NCBI GenBank assembly: GCA_029204225.1
Contig: MU831568.1
Span: 64,001 to 128,000 of the forward strand
Direction: 5' to 3'
Length of the DNA stretch: 64,000 bases
DNA from: Diphasiastrum complanatum
Taxonomy: Eukaryota; Streptophyta; Lycopodiopsida; Lycopodiales; Lycopodiaceae
Under the pieces are notes generated by a model, which did no database searches, had not been told where the DNA came from, and worked only from the letters and a program-made list of their open reading frames with translations. A program made the translations under genes and the position numbers. Shown in pieces: positions 1-13,228 of this stretch; the stretch's first letter is position 1, and every line of letters starts with the position of its first letter.

Positions 1-124
1 CCAGCATCAATTACCTACTATCACTTTTCAACTCAAAATGTATTTTGCAAATGCGCCACCACCAAAATGTAAATATATATTATATATTAACTTTAGTATG
101 AATTGAAAAACCTTTTGTAATATG

Positions 125-914
<790 letters not shown>

Positions 915-1215
915 CTTAAATGCTCATGAATTCCAATACATGAACTTGGAATAAGAGAATCCATGGACATAACTACATCATATCCATAAGTCATCTAAAA
1001 TGGCTTTTGTCTACTATTGACAATATGTTTAGTATATGCAACTCATAAAGAAGCATTAAGTTTATGTTTCCAGTCCATTCTCGTAGCTATAACTATCTTG
1101 TTGAATGTCGTACACATAAATTTCTTGGAGACATTTTTTTTGTAGTTGTCTTGACGCCAAAATGTCTTTTATAAGGGCCAAAGTTTTGATATATCATGTG
1201 ATGATGCACCTCCCA
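915..1215 (-). pseudogene. Ty3/Gypsy integrase relic
   Basis: Read on the minus strand, the conceptual peptide first resembles the integrase zinc-binding region (a GG...H-like start, then T..KTFW and a KF.C run). It then jumps to the C-terminal part, with DWKHKLNASL followed by PF.MTYGYDVV and DSLIPSS, matching the family pattern W..KL..ALWAYRT...TPF.LVYG...P.E..IPS. The catalytic DDE core between the two parts is missing, and stops and frame changes are present. I infer a long-dead Ty3 integrase fragment. The match is by eye and weak residue by residue, but the order of motifs is right. Confidence 0.5.
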
Positions 1216-3007
<1,792 letters not shown>

Positions 3008-3157
3008 TTAGCAATCATCATTCAAACTCAAGTCATTAGCACCTCCAAATGCTTTGATCCTTTCATTCTCATCCTCGAGCATCTCCCCTTCCTCTTCATC
3101 TTCTTCTGTATCTAGATTTTCTATCGATCCCTCTCCTACATAGGAAGCGAGGGACCT
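3008..3157 (-). pseudogene. Possible terminal exon with acidic tail
   Basis: The minus strand shows a good 3' splice-site context (T-rich, then GTGTAG before AGG) at about 3157, followed by 47 open codons and TAA at 3008-3010. The peptide is strongly acidic (TEEDEEEGEMLEDENE near its middle). Acidic tails like this are common at the ends of plant hAT-type transposases and of many nuclear proteins, but nothing here identifies a family, and no upstream exon could be recognised. Treat as a possible exon only. Confidence 0.25.
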
Positions 3158-4069
3158 CTACACATCAAAAATTCATTAGCATATGATGTTAATATGTTAT
3201 TAGTAATAAATAAATATAAGTAAATGATTCATGTAGCAATGACATTACTATCAAATGTATGCCTGGTTGATCAAGATGCTCAACCAAAGTGGTATACCCT
3301 TGGTTAGCCTTGGTGGTACTCGATATCATACTTCACATTAGTATGTTGTTTTTTAAAAATCTTCAATTGACATCAACATGAGCAAGATAATTTAGTAAAT
3401 AAAGAATAATTAGTAAATCAAAGAACTGCCTATAAATAACAAATAAAATCAACTCAAAAATAAAAACTTATGAATTGGACTTGCAAATTGGCCTTTCTTG
3501 TCAAGCCAAGCTGAGATTGTCCCAATATATTAATTTGTGATCTTGTCACATCCCATTATATGCTTGAGATTTGGATTGTTGAACTCATGCATTGGCTTTT
3601 TCCTATCTTTTTTTTAGGTTTGTCTCTACATATGTTTGTTGTTCTTCACATATATTCTTAAAAATTGACATTTATGATAAATGTGTGTGTACATATTCAT
3701 CAACACCCATCTACTATCAAACATACTAGGTTGCAAAAATTCACAATGCAAAATGTCAATTATCTTATCCTTCTATCCTTGGTCTTGTTGATCCCAATGA
3801 TTGATTGAGTCATGACCAAAATACTAAAGAGGAATGTCATGCATTCTATTGATAATGAGAGTGTCCATAGTGTTGAAAATCTACTTAATGAGGACCTTGA
3901 ATGGACTCTATCAATGCACAAGAGTGATTGATTGCATTACAACCTTCATGAGTCTATCAATCTACAAAGCTAGAAATGAAACAATCTTGATATATAAGCA
4001 AAAGCAATCAAAACTAAGTGTAATAAATTAACGCGGACTTCACATGTGTGAAGTACAACCTCTGGTATG
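3158..4069. other. No gene recognised
   Basis: AT-rich and featureless apart from a palindrome TTCACATGTGTGAA at 4039-4052, one base pair away from the G-box palindrome seen in the nearby Copia LTRs. It may mark an LTR scrap of the E0 element, but the surrounding bases do not align convincingly. Confidence 0.4.
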
Positions 4070-4272
4070 GCCTAAAACTCTTATAAAGTGATGAGCAATT
4101 CCAATGTGTTTGCTCCTAGCATGAATCTCGGGGTGGAAGCAAGTTGTTGAGCTAATCGGTTGTCATAATAGATGATAGTGACCTACTTGTCCTATAGCAC
4201 TTGAAGCTCCATTAACAACCTCCTTAGCCATAGGACCTCCTTTGTGGTAGAAGTCATTGCTTTGTTGTTGTA
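4070..4272 (-). pseudogene. Copia RNase H relic (E0)
   Basis: The minus strand reads KAMTSTTKEVLWLRRLL, then a DNRLAQ.LAS block, then HARSKHIGIAH, in the order expected for the end of a Copia polyprotein (EAEYKAL..., CDN.SA, FHARSKHIEI). At least one frame change separates the blocks. It lies about 830 bases from the integrase piece of the same element, so most of the reverse transcriptase has been lost or replaced. It is too damaged to be functional. Confidence 0.65.
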
Positions 4273-5099
<827 letters not shown>

Positions 5100-6065
5100 G
5101 CCTCTTGCCATATTTTAGAATATTCCATGTCATTCCCAAAATTAGACAACATTTTTACTTGAATTCTATGGAAGATAGTATACTCACATTTAATGCCATG
5201 CAAGCTACAAAACTATTTCATCCTTGTAGAGACATATTCTGCTCCATTATCACATGTTATTACTTTGATATTAACCTTAATTTTATTCTCTACCAAAACT
5301 TTGTACTTAAAAGGTTTCAAACAACAAACTCTTCAAAGACAAGAGGTAGGTTCATGTATATCTTGAGTTATCATCAATAAAAATGACATACATTTTTGCA
5401 CCACCATTAGATGCTTGGGAAAAGCTATGTACATTTGAGTGGACAACTTCCAAAGGGGTGAGTGACCTAGTAGTAGACCTTTTAAAAGCTAGCTTGTGAT
5501 TCTTTGAGAGACTACAAGCCTCACATATCTTACTACACTTGGAAAAGAATCTTGGAAGGCCGAGAACAACCTCTATGTTGCACATGATCTCCATGGATTT
5601 GAATTTAAGATGGCCTAACCTCTTATGCCATAGCTCCACTTGAGTGTATTCCTCCTTTTCCATCATTAGAAACATTTGCATCAAGTTTAAACAGCCTTCC
5701 TTGTTTAAAACCACTTGCAATGCTATTCCTTAATATTGAGTTTAAAACCACTTGCAATGCACTTTCCATTCCTTAAGATTGAGTTTAAAACCACTTGCAA
5801 TGCATTTTCCATTCCTTAAGATTGAGCAAACACTATGATTGACATAAAAATCAAACCCATTATCCAATAATTGACCAACACTTGAAAGGCTTTTGGTGAC
5901 AGAAGGTACCTAGAGTACATTGTCTAGATTTAACTTCTTTGAGAATCCTAGACATAAAGGAATCATACCAACACCTTCAATCCTACATTCTTGATCACTT
6001 GCTATAAATATTGACTTCTTAGCACCATGACAAGAGAGTAGAGTTGAGAATGGTTTCCTTTGGAA
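5100..6065 (-). pseudogene. E0 protease/pre-integrase/integrase relic
   Basis: Reading leftwards from 6065, the peptide continues a Copia protease just after its HMT motif. It passes through a GAG-pre-integrase domain (ELWHKRLGHLKFKSME, then CEACSLSKNHKLAF in ORF 5352-5720) and enters the integrase core (SNGGAKMYVIFIDDNSRYT, then a D-N-G-EY block near 5220). Homology fades at about 5100. Stops and frameshifts are present, and a small tandem repeat (5704-5826) sits inside the domain. It is the downstream half of the copy interrupted by E1. Confidence 0.8.
5704..5826. repeat. Three-copy tandem repeat, about 43 bp
   Basis: Three consecutive units each start TTTAAAACCACTTGCAATGC and end AT(A/G)TTGAG or AAGATTGAG: 5704-5740 (37 bp), 5741-5783 (43 bp) and 5784-5826 (43 bp). 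They are a local duplication inside the dead E0 pol region. Confidence 0.93.
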
Positions 6066-6070
6066 TGTCA

Positions 6071-6725
6071 TGTGAAAAATACAGATCCTAAGTGGATCTA
6101 AACTCCAAGATCATTGGCTTGAATGCTTGCACTCCAAACTACATAAGCTAGGAATTGGCAACACATTCTATGCTACCTAGAATGCAAAGAACTTGATCAA
6201 AAAGCATTTATCACAAATGGAAACTTCCATAAACATCAAGTGCGGCCCAAAATAGCATTATACAGTCCATAATACATCAGCCTACCACTTTTGGAAAGCA
6301 CCTAAGATCATACACAATAGCTTGAAGACAATACACACAACAATGCTCTCAATGGAGGAAGAAACAATGACAATGATCTATTGATCTCAATGAAGCATAC
6401 AAAAGGTTTCTCCAACCTGTTCTCCACGACTTCCCTACTATTTATGGATGAGGAAGATGACTCTCTCTCCTCTCTCTAGAAGGTACTTGACCCTAGATAT
6501 TCCCTATATAGGAAAAATAGCTAAAAATGGCTTATATGACCAAAATACATCAAAATGGTCTCATTTTGAAGGGTATGAAGTTTGACACTTCATCATACTG
6601 AAAAAATACAGTAAATAAAAACATTGTGGCCTGGTTCACACGTGCAAAACTCCAGAACCAAAACTATTTACAATTTTAGCCAATTTAGGTCTCAAACTAG
6701 CTAGGAAATGTTGACAATTTTCACA
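6071..6725 (-). repeat. E1 3' LTR
   Basis: Starts TGTGAAAAAT and ends ATTTTCACA on the plus strand. It is preceded by TGTCA and followed by the polypurine tract. Compared with the 5' LTR the G-box palindrome is damaged here (CACGTGCAAAA in place of CACGTGTGAAA), two of the three differences seen. Confidence 0.97.
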
Positions 6726-9700
6726 CTCCCTCTTCAACATTGGATGCTAGTTTCAACATAGTCTTTGAGCACATTCCAAGATTAGATCTATGCATTAAAT
6801 ATAGGTCCTTTCCCAATGGTTTGGTGAAGATATCAGCCACACACTCCTTTGAAGAGACATGTTGAAGCTCCACCTCTTTGGCAATGACTTGATCTCTCAC
6901 AAAATGGTGAGCAATCTCAATGTGCTTGCTCCTTGCATGAAAAACAGGATTGCTTGCCAAGATTTGGGCTGAAAGGTTATCACAAAGTATGATTGGAGTC
7001 TTCTCTGGTTCCAGCAAGTGAAGATCCAATAACATCCTCTTGATCCAAAGAATCTCCTTGGTGCATGTTGTTAATGCCTTGTACTCGGCTTCGGTGGAAG
7101 ATAGAGAGATAGTTGGTTGCTTCTTTGATAGCCATGAGACCACTCCATCTCCAAGATAGATTGCAAAGGCACTTGTTGACTTCCTATCCATTTGATCACC
7201 TGCAAAATCTGAATCTGAAAATCCACAAAGGTTAGGTGTAGTACCTCCATACAAGATGCCAAAATCTCTAGATCCCGAGATGTATCTAAGTACTCTCTTT
7301 CCTAGCTTCCAATGAGCCTCACTAGGATCTTGCATAAATTGACTTAGTTTACCAACCACAAAGCTTAGATCAGGTCTTGTGATGGTTAACCATATAAGAG
7401 ATCCTATTAGCTTTCTATAGAGAGTAATGTCCTTGAAGGATCTTTCATTACTTCTTGTAGTTAGCTTTACATTTGATTCCATAGGAGTAGAAACAACTTT
7501 ACAATCTTCCATATGAAACCTTTTTAGAATAGAGTTAACATAATTTTCTTGACATATGAATGTAGATTTAGAAGTTCTAATAATCTCTATTCCTAAGATA
7601 TAATGAAGTTTACCAAGATCTTGAATTTCAAACTCTCTTTTGAGTGCCATCTTGATTTCATCTATATCTAGATTGTTACCACCACTTAAGATAATGTCAT
7701 CAACATAGATCAAAAGTAAAGTGATATCATTTTCATTCAATCTAAAGTAGAGAGAATGATCATACTCACTCATAACAAAGTTTTGAGAAAGTAAGAAGGA
7801 ATTGAGCTTAGCATACCAACTCCTTGGTGCTTGCTTTAGCCCATACAAACTCTTTTGGAGATAGCACACATGATTAGGCTCATCATGTGAAACATAGCCC
7901 TCGGGTTGCTCCATGTAAATATCTTCTTCAAGATCACCATTCAAGAAGGCATTAGTAACATCCATTTGCCACATATCCCAATCATAAAGAGTTGCAAGAG
8001 AGATTAGGATTCGAATAGTTACCATCTTTGCCACGGGTGCAAAGGTCTCATCATAGTCAATACCATATTCTTGAGCATACCCCTTTGCCACCAACCTTGC
8101 CTTGTACTTGTTGATTGATCCATCTTGATTTGTCTTGATCTTGAAGATCCACTTACAACCAATTGCCTTCTTGTCCTTTGGAAGCTTTACCAACCTCCAT
8201 GTGTTGCTTTTGATGAGTGCTTGATGCTCATGATCCATGGCTTGGATCCATTCCTTCTTTTGAATTGCTTCACCTACACAAGTTGGTTCATCAAAAGAGG
8301 TAAGAAAAGCAAAGTTAGAGTTGTCCACCACTTGCTTTCCTTTTTCATCATAGGTTAGCCTTGATGGCTTAGCCCTTTGCCTTTGAGTCTTCCTTGAAGT
8401 TTGCTTTGGAGTGGCATCTCCATCTTCATCCAAGACATCTTGCACATCATGATGATTAGTAGGCACATCAACATCAACATCAACAACATTGGAAACATTC
8501 TCTTCATGAAAGATGACATCCCTACTTATGACAACTTTCTTTGTAGAAGGAATGTACACTTTGTAAGCCTTGCTTACTTCACTATAGCCAACAAACACAC
8601 CCTTCTTTGATGAAGGATCTTCTTTAGTTCTATCATCAAGTGTGATATTGACAAAACATGTACATCCAAAGATCCTACAATGCTTGACACTCGGCCTTCT
8701 ACCATAAAGAACCTCATGAGGAGTTTTACCATCCAAGGAAGCACTTGTCCATCTATTACATAGATAGTTAGCACATGCTAAAGCTTCCCCCCAAAAAGAC
8801 TTAGCAAGATTAGCATGTAGTCTCATTGCCTTGGCACATTCACAAAGGGTTCTATTCTTCCTCTCGGCCACTCCATTCTGTTGTGGAGTCCTAGGACTAG
8901 ACATCTCCCTCTTAATCCCATGTGCTATACAAAAGTCTTTGAACCTATTTGAGGTGTATTCCCCTCCATTATCAGATCTTAAGCATTTGATCTTTGTATT
9001 GAATTGGTTTTCCATTTCATTCTTGAACTTGACAAATGCAGCAAACACTTCATCCTTACTTTTAAGAAGATAGATCCAAGTATACCTACTAAAGTCATCA
9101 ATGAAAGTTGCATACATCTTTGCCCCACCATTGCTAGTTGTACTAGAAGAATGAATATCAGAATGCACAAGTTGAAAAGCTTCTTTAGATCTAGAAGTAG
9201 ATCTAGAATAAGCAAGTCTATGAGATTTGGACAAGGCACAATGTTCACAAACACTATTGTTTGCAACAAGACTTTTAGGGAGACCAAGAACAAGCTCTTT
9301 CTTTGCCATTACCTCCAAAGATTTGAAGTTGGGATGGCCCAACCTCTTGTGCCAAACTTCTTGGTTTGTCAATTGCTCCCTAGCCATACATCCTTCATGA
9401 TTAGAGATCACACATGCATCAAGCTTGAAAAGTTTACCATGCCTCCTACCTTGAGCAATCAAGGATCCACATTTACTTATCAAACACGCATCTCCAATGA
9501 ACTCCACATCAAGTCCTTTGTCAATCATTTGACTTACACTAAGCAAATTCTTAGTGATTGAAGGAATGTACAAAACATTTTCAAGATTTGCTTTCCTATT
9601 TGTTGAAAGGGAAATAGGAATAGTGCCTATGCCTTTGATGTCACATTGACCATCATTTGCAGTGTAGATGATGTTACCTTCTCCCTCATAAGACAATAAG

Positions 9701-10674
9701 GATGTAAAGTATTCCTTATGTCTTGTCATGTGAGATGAGGCTCCACTATCAATCCACCAAGGATCATTATCATCTATGTTGGCTAACAAACTTGAAGTCA
9801 TAACAAGTGATTCACATGTGTTATGTTCTTCCTCATCTATTGTAAGATTTCCTTGCCTCTCTCCTTGCTCTCTTTTCTTCTTATAACATTCATTTGCAAA
9901 ATGACCTTTTATCCCACAATAAAAGCACTTGAACTTTGACTTATTGTTCTTAGTAGAAGAGGAAGAGGAAGAGTGATCATCATGATCAAAGTTACCACCT
10001 TTGGACCATTTCCCTTTGCCTTTACCTTTGCCCTTGAATTTGCCTTTTGTGAAGAAAGCCTCTTCACCTCCACCTTGCAAGGATGCACCATCAAGCTTTG
10101 ATTGCAACCTATGTTCTTCAGCCAATAAGATTTCTTGCAAGTCAACCACACTTGGCAAGACTCTTTGAATGGCAAAACTTTGCACAAGGTTAGCATGTTC
10201 ATTTAGCAAACCATTCAACATAACTTGGACTATTTCACCATCTTTTATGTTCTCATCAATGCATGCTAAATCATCACTTAGGGACTTAACTCTCAAGATA
10301 AATGCATGAGCACTTTCACCCTCTCTTTGCCTACTAGAAAATATTTGTCTCCTTAGGGTCAATACCCTAGATGTGGACTTTGATTCAAAGAGCTTCTTTA
10401 AGGCATTCCATGCCTCACTTGCACTTTGACACTTTCCAACTTCCTTGAGAAGTTCATTTGTAACATTCATTTTAATGATATGAAGAGCCCTTTTGGCCTT
10501 CTTATCAAACCTTTGTTGCTCTTGAAGTGTGAGAGGTCTCTCTTCAATTTCTGCAACTATGTCCATGAGTTCATTCAACTCAAGTAAGGACTCCATCCTC
10601 ACTTTCCAAGTAGAGTAGTTTGATGAACTCAACCTTTCACTAGACTCTAGCATGATCCCACCATTGGAAGCCAT
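6721..10674 (-). CDS. Copia gag-pol polyprotein, intact
   Basis: One 1317-aa frame encodes the whole replication machinery of E1. Gag occupies roughly residues 1-245 (SSNYSTWKVRMESLL start typical of plant Copia gag), with a basic GKGKGKGK stretch and a CCHC knuckle C250-C253-H258-C263. Protease has DSGA at 309-312. GAG-pre-integrase has H442/H447 and C476/C479. The integrase triad is D506, D568, E604 (35 residues between the last two). Reverse transcriptase has QMDVTNAFLNG (D905) and YVDD at 990-993. RNase H has D1154, E1195, D1232. All key residues are present, and no stop or frameshift occurs. The start at 10674 follows the leader and matches the E2 and E3 starts. The stop codon overlaps the 3' LTR. 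Expression of Gag relative to Pol from one frame is not explained by any visible shift signal. Confidence 0.97.
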   Translation of the reverse strand: MASNGGIMLESSERLSSSNYSTWKVRMESLLELNELMDIVAEIEERPLTLQEQQRFDKKAKRALHIIKMNVTNELLKEVGKCQSASEAWNALKKLFESKSTSRVLTLRRQIFSSRQREGESAHAFILRVKSLSDDLACIDENIKDGEIVQVMLNGLLNEHANLVQSFAIQRVLPSVVDLQEILLAEEHRLQSKLDGASLQGGGEEAFFTKGKFKGKGKGKGKWSKGGNFDHDDHSSSSSSTKNNKSKFKCFYCGIKGHFANECYKKKREQGERQGNLTIDEEEHNTCESLVMTSSLLANIDDNDPWWIDSGASSHMTRHKEYFTSLLSYEGEGNIIYTANDGQCDIKGIGTIPISLSTNRKANLENVLYIPSITKNLLSVSQMIDKGLDVEFIGDACLISKCGSLIAQGRRHGKLFKLDACVISNHEGCMAREQLTNQEVWHKRLGHPNFKSLEVMAKKELVLGLPKSLVANNSVCEHCALSKSHRLAYSRSTSRSKEAFQLVHSDIHSSSTTSNGGAKMYATFIDDFSRYTWIYLLKSKDEVFAAFVKFKNEMENQFNTKIKCLRSDNGGEYTSNRFKDFCIAHGIKREMSSPRTPQQNGVAERKNRTLCECAKAMRLHANLAKSFWGEALACANYLCNRWTSASLDGKTPHEVLYGRRPSVKHCRIFGCTCFVNITLDDRTKEDPSSKKGVFVGYSEVSKAYKVYIPSTKKVVISRDVIFHEENVSNVVDVDVDVPTNHHDVQDVLDEDGDATPKQTSRKTQRQRAKPSRLTYDEKGKQVVDNSNFAFLTSFDEPTCVGEAIQKKEWIQAMDHEHQALIKSNTWRLVKLPKDKKAIGCKWIFKIKTNQDGSINKYKARLVAKGYAQEYGIDYDETFAPVAKMVTIRILISLATLYDWDMWQMDVTNAFLNGDLEEDIYMEQPEGYVSHDEPNHVCYLQKSLYGLKQAPRSWYAKLNSFLLSQNFVMSEYDHSLYFRLNENDITLLLIYVDDIILSGGNNLDIDEIKMALKREFEIQDLGKLHYILGIEIIRTSKSTFICQENYVNSILKRFHMEDCKVVSTPMESNVKLTTRSNERSFKDITLYRKLIGSLIWLTITRPDLSFVVGKLSQFMQDPSEAHWKLGKRVLRYISGSRDFGILYGGTTPNLCGFSDSDFAGDQMDRKSTSAFAIYLGDGVVSWLSKKQPTISLSSTEAEYKALTTCTKEILWIKRMLLDLHLLEPEKTPIILCDNLSAQILASNPVFHARSKHIEIAHHFVRDQVIAKEVELQHVSSKECVADIFTKPLGKDLYLMHRSNLGMCSKTMLKLASNVEEGV
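6726..6735 (-). promoter_or_regulatory. E1 polypurine tract
   Basis: On the minus strand GAAGAGGGAG lies directly before the 3' LTR start TGTGAAAATTG, the plus-strand DNA priming site. It is also coding: it specifies the last residues (EEGV) of the polyprotein, whose TGA stop lies in the LTR itself. Confidence 0.93.
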
Positions 10675-11834
10675 GATTCTAATGTTTCTTCAACTTTTAG
10701 GTTCTGTCCTAAAGCACTTAGCACTCACTTTTCTCTCAACAAATGATAGATAAAGAGATCTATGAAGATTTAGGACCCTAAAACACTTCTATCTTGAACC
10801 TAGATGGTTTCCAAGCATAGAAAGGAAGATTGAAACACATGCAACACTTTGCACACACTAAGAATGGATTACAAAATCAAACCAACCTGAACACACTCTT
10901 GCTTAAGCTCTCAAACTTTCCAGCAAGTGACCAAATCAAGTTATGGTGTGAAGAGTTACTTGCATTCTTAGAAAATACCCAAAACTAGGATGCCAAGATT
11001 ACCTAGTAATGAACAAACTTGATCAACATATGATCAACACACTAAGATATTGATTCAACCTGTAAAACCACATGTAAACCACACTTCTAAAAGTTTATAA
11101 ACTCCAGCAAGTGATAAATACAAGATTTAGAGGTGAATGAATGAGCACACTTAGTGAATCACAAGACTAGCTTCACTATCTTGTCAAATCTTGGTGTTTA
11201 GATGTAGATCTAAGATCACTTCACATGAGAATGTTCCTCAACCTGTTAAGAACCTGAAAACACACTTGCATAATGGTTAACACCTTCCAGCAAATGCTCC
11301 AATCAAATTACATAAGGAGAGTTACTTACATGCTCAACAAAGTACACCAAAATTTATGCCAAAATTGATGACAATCTTTACAATATGCTCTTCACAATGG
11401 AGCTTACAATATGTTCACCCAAAAAAGGGGATCTTTCATCCAAATGGGAGCTTTGCTCAGCCTTTAGGAGAATTACAACTCACTCAAAAGAGCATTTGTC
11501 ATCCACTTAAGGAGAAGTTTCATCCACTTAAGGAGAGTGTTCATCCAAGAATGGAGATTGTCAACAATAGGATTGAAAAGAACATTGTTAGTATTGAATA
11601 TGCACAAGCCTCACAATCACAAATGATTAGGTGTTATGATCTGATCCAAAATAGTTTCTTTTCAGCCTCTGATCTTCAATAGACCTGAAATATGCTTTTG
11701 ATCCACAAGTTCAACTCACAAAACAAAGGTTAGTAAGATTTGATCAACAAAGCAATGCAAAATCATGCTAGAACTTGATCAAACATCCAAATATCACCAA
11801 AAATGGAATACTTACTGTAAATAGAAGCCAACCA
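10675..11834 (-). other. E1 untranslated leader
   Basis: This 1.16-kb stretch between the PBS and gag carries no sense ORF of note. It is almost identical (about ten differences by eye over the first 1 kb) to the leader of E2 (19902-21062), although the gag genes of the two differ clearly. It contains repeated modules with splice-donor-like GTAAGT and acceptor-like TTTTCAGGTT sequences and a short direct repeat of CATCCACTTAAGGAGA near 11500-11545. An antisense 108-codon frame (11356-11682) exists in both elements. RNA packaging and dimerisation signals of LTR elements usually lie here. Confidence 0.85.
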
Positions 11835-11846
11835 GCTCTGATACCA
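11835..11846 (-). promoter_or_regulatory. E1 primer binding site (iMet tRNA)
   Basis: Minus strand TGGTATCAGAGC immediately follows the 5' LTR end. It is the standard plant Copia primer site, complementary to the 3' end of initiator methionine tRNA. Confidence 0.95.
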
Positions 11847-12501
11847 TGTGAAAAATACAGATCCTAAGTGGATCTAAACTCCAAGATCATTGGCTTGAAT
11901 GCTTGCACTCCAAACTACATAAGCTAGGAATTGGCAACACATTCTATGCTACCTAGAATGCAAAGAACTTGATCAAAAAGCATTTATCACAAATGGAAAC
12001 TTCCATAAACATCAAGTGCGGCCCAAAATAGCATTATACAGTCCATAATACATCAGCCTACCACTTTTGGAAAGCACCTAAGATCATACACAATAGCTTG
12101 AAGACAATACACACAACAATGCTCTCAATGGAGGAAGAAACAATGACAATGATCTATTGATCTCAATGAAGCATACAAAAGGTTTCTCCAACCTGTTCTC
12201 CACGACTTCCCTACTATTTATGGATGAGGAAGATGACTCTCTCTCCTCTCTCTAGAAGGTACTTGACCCTAGATATTCCCTATATAGGAAAAATAGCTAA
12301 AAATGGCTTATATGACCAAAATACATCAAAATGGTCTCATTTTGAAGGGTATGAAGTTTGACACTTCATCATACTGAAAAAATACAGTAAATAAAAACAT
12401 TGTGGCCTGGTTCACACGTGTGAAACTCCAGAACCAAAACTATTTACAATTTTAGCCAATTTAGGCCTCAAACTAGCTAGGAAATGTTGACAATTTTCAC
12501 A
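11847..12501 (-). repeat. E1 5' LTR
   Basis: Promoter-bearing LTR of E1. On the minus strand it contains the perfect palindrome TTCACACGTGTGAA (12411-12424), with a G-box core, in U3, and a TATA-like CATAAATAG (plus 12214-12222) upstream of the presumed transcription start. From about GTGTATGATC to its end (about 240 bp of R-U5) it is identical by eye to E2, whereas the U3 part is only loosely similar. Confidence 0.97.
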
Positions 12502-12506
12502 TGTCA

Positions 12507-13228
12507 TGTGGGAGCTTGCCACACTATCTATTCGCCAATGTCACTAGTGTTGAAATTTCTTATTGATGTTGATGTGGATGCCATCAAAGATGACTCTTCA
12601 TCACTCTCCCTCCTCCTCTTGAACAAGGTTTCTTTGATTTCCCTCTCCTCGTGAATTGGATGCAAAATGTCCCTTTTTGCCACAAAAGAAATATTCTAGC
12701 TTGGATTTATCCCTCTTAACCTTTCCCTTGGGAATTGTTTGACCTTCTTCGTTCCTAAAAAGGCTCTCCTCCTTGTTTCTTGCTAGATTATTTTTCTCTC
12801 CCCTTCCCCTTTATATATAATTTTGCCTTCTAATCACCCTCATTCAAGGATAGTGTTCACATCTTACTCTTGACATGTTGATTTCTACACTCCTCAGCTA
12901 TTAGGACAATTTGGACTAGATTGGCATAGTTATCTCCTAATTTATTAAGAATCACTTGTACAAGCTTTCTATCTTGGATCTTATCTCCAATTGAGTCTAG
13001 TTCCTTGGTTAGAGACTTGACTCATAGCACATATTCTTGTGCATTCTCTTCAATCCTCATGCTTTGTAGAACTTGATTTTTTAGCATAAACATTATAGAA
13101 GTGCTCTTGGATTCATAGATGGCTTTCAATGAATCCCAAGACTCCTTTTATGAGGTACATGAGGCTACTTCTTTGGGTAGATCATTGCTTACATTCATTT
13201 TAATGCAATGTAAAGCAAGCCTAGCCCT
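12507..13228 (-). pseudogene. Second gag copy of E0, with protease start
   Basis: Minus-strand reading: RARLALHCIKMNVSNDL at about 13228, then SLKAIYESKSTS, then a damaged knuckle (FFCGKKGHFAS, first and last Cys lost), then a protease start read as IDS.ASSHMT at the E1 insertion point. Frameshifts and stops interrupt it. It follows another gag-protease start on the same strand without any LTR between, so gag is duplicated in tandem in E0. The upstream copy ends exactly at its own WWIDS motif. Confidence 0.7.

Larger units (their letters stand above)
6071..12501 (-). mobile_element. Intact Ty1/Copia retrotransposon E1
   Basis: Complete minus-strand LTR retrotransposon: 5' LTR 11847-12501, PBS 11835-11846, leader, one uninterrupted gag-pol ORF, PPT and 3' LTR 6071-6725. 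Both LTRs are 655 bp with TG...CA ends and differ at about 3 positions by eye, so insertion was recent. The element is flanked by the 5-bp target duplication TGTCA (6066-6070 and 12502-12506), lying in the protease region of E0. Order gag-PR-IN-RT-RH defines Ty1/Copia. It is the only element in the window with all enzymatic domains apparently intact, so it is a candidate helper for the defective relatives E2 and E3. Confidence 0.97.

Noticed and set aside
3871-4052. Possible 3' LTR of E0 starting TGTTGAAAAT at 3871
   Set aside because: Start sequence and distance to a G-box-like palindrome match the 5' LTR at 14930, but the bases between do not align by eye, so I did not call it.
7071-10202. 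Frames of 60-185 codons on both strands inside the E1 polyprotein
   Set aside because: Shadows of the 1317-codon frame, without motifs of their own.
11356-11682. Antisense leader ORF as a real gene
   Set aside because: Shared by E1 and E2 only because their leaders are nearly identical. No independent coding evidence, so it is listed as a finding rather than a gene.
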